Counted from the first letter of the stretch, positions 33,482 through 44,846 are shown. The stretch: 64,000 nucleotides of DNA from Variovorax sp. SG517 (GCF_013376045.1 NZ_JABMJG010000004.1:434001-498000); one strand, 5' to 3'. Numbers and translations are program-made. Notes: generated by a model not told the origin, from the letters alone.

Positions 33482-33533
33482 GGCCCGCGCGTGTTGGCCG
33501 ACAATCCCTGCGGCATCAACGGAGAGCAATGGC

Positions 33534-36479
33534 ATGGCGGGCAGTCGCAAGTCGAAGGGGGAAGCACAGAAGAGCGAAGAGAAGAAGGAGGGCGGCCTCG
33601 ACGCGCGGCCCGACGGCAAGGTGCGGTGGACCAAGAACATGCGCGAGGCGCTCGCGCGGTTCAACGACCGGCCCTGCGGCCAGTGCGGCGGCTCGCTTTC
33701 CGACGAGCGCAGCCTGGCCGACAGCCTCGACTTCTTTCGCCGCCACCGCTCCAGCTTCTATCCGCCGCGCGCCGCCCGGCTGCGCATGCTCGAGATGCAT
33801 GGCGCTGCGGCGGCCGAGCTGCTCTTCGAGCCCTCGCCGCACAAGGAAGCCGTCACCGACCTCCTGGCCATCCATGACGCGGAGGTGGTGCGCTTCTTCG
33901 TCGCGCAGGTCAAGCAGATCGACTGCAAGAACGCGCTGGTGAAGCAGGCGGCGCGCTGGCCGCTCTTCGTGCTGCGCGAGCTGCTGTCGGCGAACCCGGC
34001 GCGGCACCAGGCCGGCGCAGCGCTGATCCTGGAGCTTCTAGCGGCGAATCCCGAGTGGCAGAAGCCCCTCGAAGCCTCCTGCGACGAAGCCCAGCGCAAG
34101 ACGCTCGCGCGCCTGCAGGAAGACGGCTCCCCCGGCGTGGCCGACGCCCCCGCCGACGACTGGCCCGCGCTGCTGCGCCGCCCGCCGTGGAAGAACCGGC
34201 AGGCGCTGCCGGTCATTCCGGTGCTGGCGCTGCAGCCGCTGCCTCCGACGGCGCGGCTGCATTGGGCTGACCTGCAGCCGCCGCAGTACCTGCAGGCCAC
34301 GGGCGACCTGTCCGACTGGCTGGCGCGCGAGGTGCGCGTCTCGCGCGATCGCTCGAACCAGTGGATGACCGAGTTCCCGCGCCACCAGCCCGATGCGCTG
34401 GACGCCATCCGCGAAGGCGGCAGCGTGCACAAGGCGCTGTGGATGCTGGGCCTGCGCCCCGAGCTCATCGACGACGTGGCCGCCGGGCGCCGCGAGATCG
34501 CCGGACCCGAGGACTTCGGCCCGCTGCCGGGCACACGCTGGGGCGTGGCCGAATACATCTGGCAGCTGCCCGCGCCACTGGCGGTGGCGGCGTTCACGCA
34601 CGGGCCGGCCGTCGATCACTTCATGGGCGACGTGGCGCGCGTGCGGCCCATCCTCCGCGCCTTCGGCGCGGACGCGCTGCCGGGGCTGCCGCGCTTCCTC
34701 AAGCAGGGCTCGCGCGCGATGTTCGAGCTGGCCTCGGTCATCGAGTGGGACCCGCTCGCCGGCTGGATCGCCAAGGGCTTCCACACCAACCGATGGGTGC
34801 GGCGCGAGGCGGCCGCATGGCTGGCACGCTACCCCGAGACGGCCGCGCGCGGCCTGGTTCCCATCGCGCTGGGCGAGCCAGGCCCCGCGCACGAAGCGGC
34901 ACAGGCCGCGCTGCGCTGGCTGCACGACAACGGCCATGCCGAGGCGGTGCGCGCCCAGGCGCAGGCCTACGGCGCCGAAGCCGCCGGCGCGGTGGCGCAG
35001 CTGCTGTCCATCGCGCCCGAGGACGTGCTGCCCGACAACCTTCCCGCGGTGCCGAAGACGCTGCCGCTGCCGACGCTGCCCCGGCTGATCCTCGCCAAGA
35101 ACGGCCTCGCGCTGCCGCAGGCCGTGGTGCCCGACGTGCTGATGGCGATGATGCTCGGCAAGCCCGACGCGCCGTATCCGGGGCTCGCCGGACTGCTGGA
35201 GGCGATCACGCCCGACTCCCTCGCACGCTTCGGCCGCGCGCTGCTGGCCTGGTGGATCGGCAACGGCCGCCCGGCCAGGGAGCGCTGGATGTTCGCGCTG
35301 CAGGGCCGCCTCGGCGACGGCGAGACCGCGCGCCAGCTCTACGGCCTGCTGCGCCAGTGGCGGGCGGCGCTCGACCGCGTGCGCGCCTACGACGCGATGG
35401 CGATGCTCGGCGAGATCGGCAGCGACGCCGCGCTGATGCACCTGGCCGAACTCGCGCGCCAGACCCGCTACGACGACCTGCGCACCCGCGCCGACCGCAT
35501 GCTCGGCGAGGTGGCCGAACAGCGCGGCCTGAGCCTCGACCAGCTGGCCGACCGCACCGTGCCCGACCTCGGCCTCGATGTCCGCGCGCGCCTCATGCTG
35601 GATTTCGGCCCGCGCAGCTTCGAGGTGCGCATGGACGACAGCTTCCAGCCCGTGGTGCACGACGCGAAGGGCAAGGCGCTCAAGACGCTGCCCAAGCCGG
35701 GCGCCAACGACGACGCAGGCAAGGCGGCCGCCGCAACGACCCAGCTCAAGGAACTGCGCAAGCTCGCGAAGACCGTCGCCACCACGCAGATCAGGCGGCT
35801 GGAGGCCGCGATGTGCGCGCAGCGCCGCTGGGGCCCCGACGAGTTCATGCCCTTCTTCGCCAACCATCCGGTGCTGCGCGTGTTCAGCCGGCCGCTGGTC
35901 TGGGGCCTGTTCGATGCCGCCGACAGGCTGCAGGGCACCTTCCGCGTCACCGCCGAAGACGAGCTGGCCGACCTGCACGACGACCCGGTGAAGCTGGCGG
36001 AGAACGCGCGCATCGGCCTGCCGCATCCGCTGGACTTCGCGGCGCTCGATGCTTCGCTCGCGGCCGCGTGGGGCCATGTGCTGGCCGACTACGAACTGCT
36101 GCAGCCCTTCGAACAGCTGGCGCGCCAGTCCTTCGTGCTCGACGACGCGCTGCGCGCCGGCCGCGAGCTGCCGCAATGGGCCGGCCGCGCGGTGTCCAAC
36201 GCCGCGCTCATGGGCCTGGAGACGCGCGGCTGGGTGCGCGAGATCGGCGACGGCGGCATGGTCAACGCCTTCAACAAGGGCGTGCCCGGCGAAGGCCAGG
36301 TCCGCCTGCAGCTGGAGGAAGGCTGGTTCGTGCAGGACAGCCCCGACGGCAAGGCGCTCCAGACGGTGCTCGGCGTGGCGCTCACCGGCACCGAGCGCAC
36401 GCTGGGCGACCTGCCCCCCATCGCCTTCAGCGAGATCGAGCGCGACCTGCAGCGCGCCATACGGGAGACAGCGCCATGA
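33534..36479 (+). CDS. DUF4132 domain protein with HEAT-like helices
   Basis: 981 residues, starting MAGSRKSKGEAQKSEEKKEG after GGAGAG. A lysine/glutamate-rich head is followed by a small Cys motif (CGQCGG, about 49-54), a long alpha-helical repeat region (about 80-680, HEAT-like, for example RYDDLRTRADRMLGEVAEQR) and a C-terminal DUF4132 domain (about 740-930; LRKLAKTVATTQIRRLEAAM, LVWGLFDAADRLQGTFRV). E. coli MolR/YehI-type proteins share this domain; biochemical function is unknown. It is translationally coupled to the MFS gene by ATGA. A GACAAT upstream at 33499 may be its -10. Confidence 0.85.
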   Translation: MAGSRKSKGEAQKSEEKKEGGLDARPDGKVRWTKNMREALARFNDRPCGQCGGSLSDERSLADSLDFFRRHRSSFYPPRAARLRMLEMHGAAAAELLFEPSPHKEAVTDLLAIHDAEVVRFFVAQVKQIDCKNALVKQAARWPLFVLRELLSANPARHQAGAALILELLAANPEWQKPLEASCDEAQRKTLARLQEDGSPGVADAPADDWPALLRRPPWKNRQALPVIPVLALQPLPPTARLHWADLQPPQYLQATGDLSDWLAREVRVSRDRSNQWMTEFPRHQPDALDAIREGGSVHKALWMLGLRPELIDDVAAGRREIAGPEDFGPLPGTRWGVAEYIWQLPAPLAVAAFTHGPAVDHFMGDVARVRPILRAFGADALPGLPRFLKQGSRAMFELASVIEWDPLAGWIAKGFHTNRWVRREAAAWLARYPETAARGLVPIALGEPGPAHEAAQAALRWLHDNGHAEAVRAQAQAYGAEAAGAVAQLLSIAPEDVLPDNLPAVPKTLPLPTLPRLILAKNGLALPQAVVPDVLMAMMLGKPDAPYPGLAGLLEAITPDSLARFGRALLAWWIGNGRPARERWMFALQGRLGDGETARQLYGLLRQWRAALDRVRAYDAMAMLGEIGSDAALMHLAELARQTRYDDLRTRADRMLGEVAEQRGLSLDQLADRTVPDLGLDVRARLMLDFGPRSFEVRMDDSFQPVVHDAKGKALKTLPKPGANDDAGKAAAATTQLKELRKLAKTVATTQIRRLEAAMCAQRRWGPDEFMPFFANHPVLRVFSRPLVWGLFDAADRLQGTFRVTAEDELADLHDDPVKLAENARIGLPHPLDFAALDASLAAAWGHVLADYELLQPFEQLARQSFVLDDALRAGRELPQWAGRAVSNAALMGLETRGWVREIGDGGMVNAFNKGVPGEGQVRLQLEEGWFVQDSPDGKALQTVLGVALTGTERTLGDLPPIAFSEIERDLQRAIRETAP

Positions 36480-37660
36480 ACCGCAACCTGTGGCTGCTCG
36501 CCATCTGCCAGGGCCTGCTGCTGACGAACAACGTCACCTTCATCGCCATCAACGGGCTGGTGGGGCTGGCGATCGCGCCGCGCGGCTGGATGGCGACGCT
36601 GCCGGTGATGAGCTACGTGATCGGCGGCGCGCTCTCCACCGGGCTGGTGGCGCGCACGCAGCAGCGCTTCGGCCGGCGCGGCTCGTTCCAGACCGGGCTG
36701 GCGGTGGCGCTGGTGTCGGCGCTGCTGTGCTGCTTCGCCGCGGTCACCCGTAACTTCTGGCTGCTGTGCTTCGCCACCGTCGTCGCGGGCTACTACAACG
36801 CCAACGCGGGGCTCTATCGCTTCGCCGCGGCCGAACTGGCGGCGCCGGAATGGCGCGAGAAGGCGGTGTCGATGGTGATGGCCGGCGGACTCATCGGCGC
36901 CGTGGCCGGGCCCAACCTCGCCAAGGCCACGCGCGAGGCCTTTGCCGTGCCCTTCGCCGGCGCCTACATCGCGCTGGCCGCGGTGGCGCTGCTGTCGATG
37001 GCGGTGATGCACTTCATCGAATTCCCGCCGGCGCCCACGCGCAAGGAATCGGGCGGCGGGCGCTCGCTGGCGGAGATTGCGCGCCAGCCGGTGTTCATCG
37101 TGGCGGCCGCGGCCGGCGCGCTGGGCTACGGCGTGATGAACCTGCTGATGGCCGCAACGCCCATCGCGATGCAGATCTGCAGCCTGCCGTTCTCCGACGC
37201 CGCGCTGGTGCTCGAATGGCACGTCATCGGCATGTTCGCGCCGGGCTTCTTCACCGGCCACCTGATCCGCCGCTTCGGCGTGCTGCCGGTGATGGGCGTG
37301 GGGCTGCTGCTGAACCTCGGCTGCATCGCCGTCGCGCTCTCGGGCGTGGAGCTGCATCACTTCATCGTGTCGCTGTTCCTGCTGGGCGTGGGCTGGAATT
37401 TCCTGTTCACCGGCAGCACCACGCTTTCGCTCACGGCCTACGCGCCGGAGGAGCGCGACCGCGCGCAGGGCGCGCTCAACTTCTGCGTGTTCGCGACACT
37501 GGCGCTGACCTCGTTCGCCTCTGGCGTGCTGGTGACCACGCAGGGTTGGCGGCTGCTGAACTTCGGCTCTCTGGTGCCGGTGGTGCTGACCGGTGCGGCG
37601 CTGCTCTGGCTGGCGCGCCGCAGGCGCGCCGTCAGGCCAGCGGCGGAAAGCGCCGGTTGA
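36476..37660 (+). CDS. MFS transporter
   Basis: 394 residues with about 12 membrane helices and the MFS loop motif between helices 2 and 3 (ARTQQRFGRRGS, 62-73). The N-terminus MNRNLWLLAICQGLLLTNN is a short cytoplasmic head. It is likely an inner-membrane exporter or importer; no substrate motif is visible. Its ATG overlaps the DUF4132 stop (ATGA), so the two may work together. The 3' end overlaps the convergent hydrolase gene by 29 bases. Confidence 0.9.
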   Translation: MNRNLWLLAICQGLLLTNNVTFIAINGLVGLAIAPRGWMATLPVMSYVIGGALSTGLVARTQQRFGRRGSFQTGLAVALVSALLCCFAAVTRNFWLLCFATVVAGYYNANAGLYRFAAAELAAPEWREKAVSMVMAGGLIGAVAGPNLAKATREAFAVPFAGAYIALAAVALLSMAVMHFIEFPPAPTRKESGGGRSLAEIARQPVFIVAAAAGALGYGVMNLLMAATPIAMQICSLPFSDAALVLEWHVIGMFAPGFFTGHLIRRFGVLPVMGVGLLLNLGCIAVALSGVELHHFIVSLFLLGVGWNFLFTGSTTLSLTAYAPEERDRAQGALNFCVFATLALTSFASGVLVTTQGWRLLNFGSLVPVVLTGAALLWLARRRRAVRPAAESAG

Positions 37661-38485
37661 GCCAGCGCTGCAGGGCTTCGAAGACCGGATCGGCTTCGAG
37701 CTCGTTGAAGATCTCGTGGTACAGCGTGTCGAAGCAGTGCGCCTCGACCTTGCCGCCGGGCGCCGCCGCCGAGGCGAAGGCCCGGCTCGCGTCGGGCCGC
37801 ACGAGGCGGTCGTCGCCCGCGTAGAGCAGCAGCGTCGGCACGGGCCAGTTCGCGGCCTGCCGCAGCACGTTCTCGCCTTCGTACGCGAGGAAGCGCGCCA
37901 GGCGCCCGCCGATGCGGTCGTGCGTGAGCGGGTCGTCTCGGTAGGCCTGCACCACGGCCGCATCGTGCGAGAGGTAGTTGTCGTCGAGGCCGTTGCCCAC
38001 GCGAAGGTCTGGCGCGATGCGCGACAGCACCGCGAGCAGCAGCTTCTGGAAACCGCTCAGGCCGGGATCGAGCCCCGGCGAGGACAGCACCGCGGCGTTG
38101 ACGTGCCGCACGCCGCGCGCAACCAGGCTCGCCACGACAAGCCCGCCCAGGCTGTGGCCCAGCAGCACCACCGGCAGGCCTGGGTTCTCTCGGCGCGCGT
38201 CGTCGATGACGAGCGCGAGGTCGTCCACCAGCCGCAGTTCGCTCGGCAGGCCGCCGCGCGGGCCGCTGGATTCGCCGTGCCCATAGTGGTCGTGCGCCCA
38301 TACCGCGAAGCCCCATTCGTGCAGGCACTCGGCCAGCCCGTGGTAGCGGCCGGCGTGCTCGCCGAGCCCGTGGACCACGACGACCACGGCACGCGCCGGC
38401 CCGGGCGCCGGCAGCCGGCGCAGTGCGAGCGTTTCGCCGTCGGGCGTGGACAGCGACACGCGCTGCGGCAGAGGCAGCGCCTCGC

Positions 38486-38489
<4 letters not shown>
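37632..38489 (-). CDS. alpha/beta hydrolase, monoacylglycerol lipase/lysophospholipase-like
   Basis: 285 residues of the serine aminopeptidase S33/Hydrolase_4 type: VVVVVHGLGEHAGRYHGLAE (oxyanion region), DHYGHGESSGPRGG, nucleophile elbow LLGHSLGGLV (Ser), acid in LLLYAGDDRLVRP and the His in DTLYHEIFNE. It should cleave acyl esters of glycerolipids. The start taken is TTG at 38487-38489, overlapping the M20 stop (TTGA); no ATG precedes the conserved core, and the upstream open frame is a shadow of the peptidase gene. Confidence 0.87.
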
Positions 38490-39997
<1,508 letters not shown>

Positions 39998-40092
39998 CGT
40001 TGGGTTCTCCGCGGGTGACGAAAGAAAGGACGCATTTTGCGCCTTGGAACAACCGCGCGTAGAGTGCGGGCGATCTCAACCCGGAGGGCCAC

Positions 40093-40863
40093 GTGAGCAA
40101 GGCAAACATCAAGGTGGGCATCGGCGGCTGGACCTACGAGCCATGGCGCGACAACTTCTACCCGAAGGGGCTCGCGCACGCGAAAGAGCTGAACTACGCG
40201 AGCCGCAAGGTCAGCGCCATCGAGATCAACGGCACCTACTACAGCACCTTCAAGCCCGAGACCTTCCGCAAGTGGCACGACGACACGCCCGACGACTTCA
40301 TCTTCTCGATGAAGGCCTCGCGCTTCGCGACCAACCGCAAGCTGCTCTCGGGCGCGGGCGACTCCATCAAGCGCTTCATCGACAGCGGCGTGGCCGAACT
40401 CGGCGACAAGCTCGGGCCGATCGTGTGGCAGTTCATGCCGACCAAGCAGTTCGACGCGGAGGACTTCGAGGCTTTTCTGGCGCTGCTGCCGAAGAAGGAG
40501 GGCAGCCGGGTGCTGCGGCACGTGATGGACGTGCGGCACGAGAGCTTCATCGTGCCCGCCTACAAGGCGCTCGCGAAAAAGTACAAGGTGTCGACGGTGT
40601 TCACCGACGCCGACAAGTTTCCGTCCTTCGAGGAACCCGAAGGCGACATCGCCTATGCGCGGCTGATGATGGCCGACGCCAAGCTGAAGACGGGCTATGC
40701 GCCGAAGGCGCTCGATACATGGGCCGGGCGCGCGCAGGGCTGGGCCGTGTCGCCGAAGAAGCGCGACGTGTTCGTCTACTTCATCAACGGCGCGAAGGAA
40801 AAGGCACCGGCGGCTGCCGGTGCCTTGCTGGAGCGTCTTGGCTGGACCGCACCTACCGCGTGA
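40093..40863 (+). CDS. DUF72 domain protein
   Basis: 256 residues of the DUF72/YecE family (TIM-barrel-like): VGIGGWTYEPWRDNFYPKG, EINGTYYSTFKPETFRKW, FSMKASRFATN and VYFINGAKEKAPAAA. The family's function is not settled. It begins with GTG at 40093, preceded by GGAGGG, which fixes the start. It is divergent from the M20 dipeptidase; a repeat follows its stop. Confidence 0.92.
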   Translation: MSKANIKVGIGGWTYEPWRDNFYPKGLAHAKELNYASRKVSAIEINGTYYSTFKPETFRKWHDDTPDDFIFSMKASRFATNRKLLSGAGDSIKRFIDSGVAELGDKLGPIVWQFMPTKQFDAEDFEAFLALLPKKEGSRVLRHVMDVRHESFIVPAYKALAKKYKVSTVFTDADKFPSFEEPEGDIAYARLMMADAKLKTGYAPKALDTWAGRAQGWAVSPKKRDVFVYFINGAKEKAPAAAGALLERLGWTAPTA

Positions 40864-40883
40864 AAGACGCCTGCGGGCGCCGC

Positions 40884-40967
40884 CGGGCCGCTCCCAAGAC
40901 GGCCCGCGCCTCCCCCTCGGGGGGTGGAGTTACACGCAGCGAAGCGGAGTGAAAAGCCGGGGGGCCT
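40884..40967. repeat. dispersed intergenic repeat, variant copy C
   Basis: Starts GGGCCGCTCCCAAGACGGCC, holds a CCTCCCCCTCGGGGGGTGG hairpin, then CAGCGAAGCGGAGTG and AGCCGGGGGGC. It shares the GGGCCGCT, CCCCCT/GGGGG, CGAAGCG and AGCC-G-run blocks with the repeats at 25122 and 44953 but is more diverged, so it looks like a subtype. It fills the gap between the convergent DUF72 and bactofilin genes. Confidence 0.55.
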
Positions 40968-40970
40968 GTT

Positions 40971-41495
40971 TCAGGCAGCGGCCTGCAGCGAGGGCTTTGC
41001 GGCGCCGAAGCTGATCTCGCCGGAGATCTGGCCGCCTTCCTCGATCACGATCTTGCCGTAGCGGATCTTGCCCGTGACCTTGCCGGTCGAGTGGATGACG
41101 AGTTTCTCGCGCACGGTGAGGCTGCCGTCGAACACGCCGCGGATCTCGGCGATGTCGATCTCGGCGGAGCCCTTGAACGCGCCCTGCTCGGCGATCTGCA
41201 TCAGGCGCGAGTCCATGGTGGCCTCGACCAGGCCTTCGACCACGAGCGTGTCGCAATCGGTGATCTCGACGCCCTTGAGCTTGATGTTGGGGCCGACGGT
41301 GAGCTTGCTGCCGCCTTCCTTCGCGACGGGCGCGGCCGCTGCCGCATTCAGGCCGCCTTGCTGTGCGGTGAGCGACGAGGGATTGACGGGGGTTCCGGAG
41401 AGGTTGGTGCCCGAACCGACGAGCGGCGCGGGGCGCGATGTCAACGAATCGGTGTCACGATCACGCTTGCCGAAGAAGGGGGACTGTGTAGCCAA
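40971..41495 (-). CDS. bactofilin (polymer-forming cytoskeletal protein)
   Basis: 174 residues. A disordered head with a basic patch (FFGKRDRD) precedes a right-handed beta-helix core of short repeats (TVGPNIKLKGVEITDCDTLV, VEGLVEATMDSRLMQIAEQG, AFKGSAEIDIAEIRGVFDG), the bactofilin (DUF583) fold. Bactofilins polymerise without nucleotide at the membrane and organise wall or polarity proteins. TTG at 41493-41495 is the preferred start because GAGGAG sits seven bases before it; another TTG five codons upstream keeps the same frame but would lie within the ribosome binding site region. Confidence 0.87.
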   Translation of the reverse strand: MATQSPFFGKRDRDTDSLTSRPAPLVGSGTNLSGTPVNPSSLTAQQGGLNAAAAAPVAKEGGSKLTVGPNIKLKGVEITDCDTLVVEGLVEATMDSRLMQIAEQGAFKGSAEIDIAEIRGVFDGSLTVREKLVIHSTGKVTGKIRYGKIVIEEGGQISGEISFGAAKPSLQAAA

Positions 41496-41610
41496 AGGGG
41501 AGCTCCTCAAGAAAGGGGACTATCGTAAGAACGCACTCACGGCCTGCGGCACTTCATTGCGCAATAAGCGTAACTGAATAAGTCGATCGCGTACATGACA
41601 ATGTGGCGCC

Positions 41611-42552
41611 ATGAGCCCTCCAAACGCCGAACGGAACGCCGCATCGCGCGCAATGTCATCCACCACCGACTCGCGCTTCGACAAGCCCGCGCACGGCTGG
41701 CGGCGCACGCTCTTCACCGTGATCTTCGAGGCCGACACCCGCGCCGGCCTGATGTTCGACCTGGCGCTGATCGCGGTGATCGTGGCCAGCGTGCTGGTGG
41801 TGATCCTCGACAGCGTGCAGTCCATCCGCGAGCAGTGGCGCGCGGTGTTCAACGTGCTCGAATGGGTGTTCACTGCCCTCTTCACGCTGGAGTACATCGC
41901 GCGGCTCAGTTGCGTGAACAAGCCGCTGCGCTACGCGCTGAGCTTCTACGGCGTGATCGACCTGCTCGCGCTGCTGCCGACCTTCCTCGTGGTCTTCGCG
42001 CCGGAGATGGGGCTGGGCTATCTCATCGACGTGCGCATCCTGCGGCTGCTGCGCGTGTTCCGCATCTTCAAACTATCGCGTTACTCGGTGGAGTACCGCG
42101 CGCTGGTGTCGGCGGTGGCGGCGAGCCGCCGGAAGATCACCGTGTTCGTCGGCTTCGTGATGCTGGTGGTGCTGGTGATGGGCACGCTGATGTACGTGGT
42201 CGAGGGGCCGCCGCACGGCTTCACGAGCATTCCGGTGGCGGTCTACTGGGCCATCTCGACGATGGCCACGGTCGGCTTCGGCGACCTCGTGCCCAAGACC
42301 GACCTGGGCCGCGCGATCGCCTCGGTGATGATGCTGGTGGGCTGGGGCGTGCTCGCGGTGCCGACCGGCATCGTGACCGCCGAGATGGCGCGGCGCGGGA
42401 GCGACGACGAACCGGCTGCGTTGCCGGTGGCGCAGCGCGGCGTTCTCTCGATGGTCGAACCGGCACCCACAGTCCCGGCAGTACCGGCGAAGAGGCTCAC
42501 TCCCGCGGCCAGACGACGCGCCCTTGCGCAGCATCGCCGAGGCGCGCGATGA
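41611..42552 (+). CDS. voltage-gated potassium channel family ion transporter
   Basis: 313 residues with six membrane helices, an S4-like segment of spaced arginines (VRILRLLRVFRIFKLSRY, 141-158) and the pore with selectivity filter TVGFGD (220-225), hence K+-selective. It resembles bacterial Kv-type channels without a cytosolic ligand domain; the tail is Pro/Ala-rich. ATG at 41611 is used, but a second ATG at 41653 (MSSTTD) is equally possible since neither has a clear Shine-Dalgarno. Its 3' end overlaps the convergent yigZ gene by 56 bases. Confidence 0.9.
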   Translation: MSPPNAERNAASRAMSSTTDSRFDKPAHGWRRTLFTVIFEADTRAGLMFDLALIAVIVASVLVVILDSVQSIREQWRAVFNVLEWVFTALFTLEYIARLSCVNKPLRYALSFYGVIDLLALLPTFLVVFAPEMGLGYLIDVRILRLLRVFRIFKLSRYSVEYRALVSAVAASRRKITVFVGFVMLVVLVMGTLMYVVEGPPHGFTSIPVAVYWAISTMATVGFGDLVPKTDLGRAIASVMMLVGWGVLAVPTGIVTAEMARRGSDDEPAALPVAQRGVLSMVEPAPTVPAVPAKRLTPAARRRALAQHRRGAR

Positions 42553-43084
42553 AAGCGTCGGCCTCGGGCTCGGGCAGCGAGAAGGCGAAGGCCACGTCGT
42601 CGCCGTGCTGCACGCCCTCGAGCACCGCGCCTGCCGCCACAAGCTCGCGCCGCACCAGCCCTTCGAGCGCATAGGGCACCGAGCAGCGCAGACTGCGCTG
42701 GCGCAGCAGCGGCACCAGCGTGGCGCCGAGCAGGGCCTGCGCAATCGCGTCGGTGTAGGCCCGCACGAGGCCGCCCGCGCCCAGCTTCACGCCGCCGAAG
42801 TAGCGCACCACGGTCGCGAGCGCGCCTTCGACCTGCTGGTGGCGCAGCACTTCCAGCATCGGCCGTCCTGCCGTGCCGCCGGGCTCGCCGTCGTCGTTGG
42901 CGGCCGACTGCCCGCCCGCCATGAGTGCCCAGCACACATGCGCCGCCGCGGGATGCCCGGCGCGCAGCGAGGCGACCACCGCCAGTGCCGCCGCGCGGTC
43001 GGCCACCGGCTGCACGCAGCCGATGAAGCGGCTCTTCTTGATGACGAGCTCGCTGTGGACCGGCTGTGCGAGCGTGAAGCTCAT
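42497..43084 (-). CDS. YigZ family (IMPACT-like) protein
   Basis: 195 residues with the UPF0029/IMPACT N-terminal domain (KKSRFIGCVQPV, HPAAAHVCWALM, DDGEPGGTAGRPMLEVL) and the VVRYFGGVKLGAGGLVRAY signature, then a DUF1949-like C-terminal part. The family is thought to act near ribosomes or translation control, but no enzyme activity is settled. It is seven bases after metW's stop, reading away on the same strand as metXW's end, so read-through expression is possible. Confidence 0.9.
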   Translation of the reverse strand: MSFTLAQPVHSELVIKKSRFIGCVQPVADRAAALAVVASLRAGHPAAAHVCWALMAGGQSAANDDGEPGGTAGRPMLEVLRHQQVEGALATVVRYFGGVKLGAGGLVRAYTDAIAQALLGATLVPLLRQRSLRCSVPYALEGLVRRELVAAGAVLEGVQHGDDVAFAFSLPEPEADAFIARLGDAAQGRVVWPRE

Positions 43085-43091
43085 TGCGCGA

Positions 43092-43682
43092 TCAACCGCC
43101 GCCGCGCTCGAACTTGAACACCGCCGTGCTGGCGCGCGCGTTGGGCAGCCAGCGCACGTCGCGGCCGTCCTGAAGGCCGAAGGCGTCGAGGATGCGCAGG
43201 TTGTTCTTGCCGGCCAGCACCTCGAAGTCCTTGAAGGTGCCGACGCGGATGTTGGGCGTGTCGTACCACTGGTAGGGCAGGCGGCGCGTGACGGGCATGC
43301 GCCCGCGCGCCACGCTCAGGCGGTTGGGCCAGTGCGCGAAGTTGGGGAAGGCGACGATGCCGATGCGACCCACGCGCGCGGTCTCGCGCAGCATGACCTC
43401 GGCATTGCGCAAGTGCTGCAGCGTGTCGATCTGCAGCACCACGTCGAAGGAGGCGTCGTCGAACATCGCGAGGCCTTCGTCGAGGTTGAGCTGGATCACG
43501 TCGACGCCGCGGCGGATGCACTGCAGCACGTTGCCGTCGGCGATCTCCACGCCGTAGCCGGTGCAGCCGCGCTCGCGCTGAAGCAGGTCGAGCAGGGCGC
43601 CGTCGCCGCAGCCGAGGTCGAGCACGCGGGCCCCCTTGGGCACCAGCTCCGCGATCAGGCGTTGATGTTCGAGGTCGCTCAT
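43092..43682 (-). CDS. metW: methionine biosynthesis protein MetW
   Basis: 196 residues, a class I SAM-methyltransferase-like fold: [18 protein letters not shown] (motif I), GVEIADGN, and [15 protein letters not shown]. MetW forms a pair with MetX in many proteobacteria and is needed for methionine synthesis. It starts at 43682 with the ATG inside the metX stop (ATGA), proving the operon; the open frame upstream is a metX shadow. Confidence 0.95.
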   Translation of the reverse strand: MSDLEHQRLIAELVPKGARVLDLGCGDGALLDLLQRERGCTGYGVEIADGNVLQCIRRGVDVIQLNLDEGLAMFDDASFDVVLQIDTLQHLRNAEVMLRETARVGRIGIVAFPNFAHWPNRLSVARGRMPVTRRLPYQWYDTPNIRVGTFKDFEVLAGKNNLRILDAFGLQDGRDVRWLPNARASTAVFKFERGGG

Positions 43683-44842
43683 TGCTGGAACTCCTTGGCG
43701 ACGCGCTCGAAGTAGGAGCGCACCACGCCCATGTAGCGCACGTCGTCGAGCAGGAAGGCGTCGTGGCCGTGCGGCGCGTCGATCTCGGCGTAGCTCACGT
43801 TGCGGCTGTTGTCGAGCAGCGCCTTGACGATCTCGCGGCTGCGCGCGGGGGAGAAGCGCCAGTCGGTCTTGAAGCTCACGAGCAGGAACTTGGCGCGCGC
43901 CTGGGCCAGCGCGGCGCTGAGCTTGCCGCCGTGATTGCGCGCGGGGTCGAAGTAGTCGAGCGCGCGGGTGATCAGCAGGTAGGTGTTGGCGTCGAAGTAC
44001 TCGCTGAACTTGTCGCCCTGGTAGCGCAGGTAGCTTTCGATCTGGAACTCGACGTCCTGGGTGGAATAGCGGTAGTCCGCGCCTGCCACTTCGCCTTCCA
44101 CCGCGCTGCGCAGGATGCGGCCGAACTTGGCGTTCATCACGTCGTCGCTGAGGTAGGTGATGTGGCCGATCATCCGCGCGATGCGCAGGCCGCGCTTGGG
44201 CACCACGCCGTGCTCGTAGAAGTGGCCGCCGTGGAAATCGGGGTCGGTCACGATGGCGCGGCGCGCCACCTCGTTGAAGGCGATGTTCTCGGCCGTGAGG
44301 TTGGGAGCGCTGGCCACCACCACGGCGTGGCGCACGCGCTCGGGGTACTGCAGCGTCCACGAAAGGGCCTGCATGCCGCCGAGGCTGCCGCCCATGACGG
44401 CCGCGAGCGTCTCGATGCCTAGCGCGTCGAGCAGCGCGGCCTGGGCGTCGACCCAGTCCTCGACCGTCACCACGGGGAAGTCGGCGCCGTAGACGCGGTC
44501 GGTGGCGGGGTTGACGTGCATCGGGCCGGTCGAGCCGAAGCATGAGCCGAGGTTGTTGACGCCGATCACGAAGAAGCGGTCGGTGTCGACCGGCTTGCCC
44601 GGACCCACCATGTTGTCCCACCAGCCCTCGGAGCGGGCCTGGCCCTGATAGACGCCCGCGACGTGGTGCGATGCGTTGAGCGCATGGCACACGAGCACCG
44701 CGTTGCTGCGATCGGCGTTCAGGGTGCCGTAGGTTTCGTAGGCGAGCGTGTAGTCGCTGATCGATGCGCCGCTGCGCAGGGCCAGCGGGCCTGCGAACTG
44801 CATCGACTGCGGAGTGACGACCAGAGGTGGTGACGACGACAT
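43679..44842 (-). CDS. metX: homoserine O-acyltransferase MetX
   Basis: 387 residues of the alpha/beta hydrolase acyltransferase type: [27 protein letters not shown], nucleophile elbow [13 protein letters not shown] (Ser), FKTDWRFSP and the final His in [12 protein letters not shown]. It activates homoserine with an acetyl or succinyl group, the first committed step to methionine; MetX-fold enzymes in this group are often succinyltransferases despite the name. The ATG at 44842 lies only a few bases after the leader terminator's T-run and lacks a clear Shine-Dalgarno. Controlled by a SAM-II riboswitch. Confidence 0.95.
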   Translation of the reverse strand: MSSSPPLVVTPQSMQFAGPLALRSGASISDYTLAYETYGTLNADRSNAVLVCHALNASHHVAGVYQGQARSEGWWDNMVGPGKPVDTDRFFVIGVNNLGSCFGSTGPMHVNPATDRVYGADFPVVTVEDWVDAQAALLDALGIETLAAVMGGSLGGMQALSWTLQYPERVRHAVVVASAPNLTAENIAFNEVARRAIVTDPDFHGGHFYEHGVVPKRGLRIARMIGHITYLSDDVMNAKFGRILRSAVEGEVAGADYRYSTQDVEFQIESYLRYQGDKFSEYFDANTYLLITRALDYFDPARNHGGKLSAALAQARAKFLLVSFKTDWRFSPARSREIVKALLDNSRNVSYAEIDAPHGHDAFLLDDVRYMGVVRSYFERVAKEFQQ

Positions 44843-44846
44843 GAAT

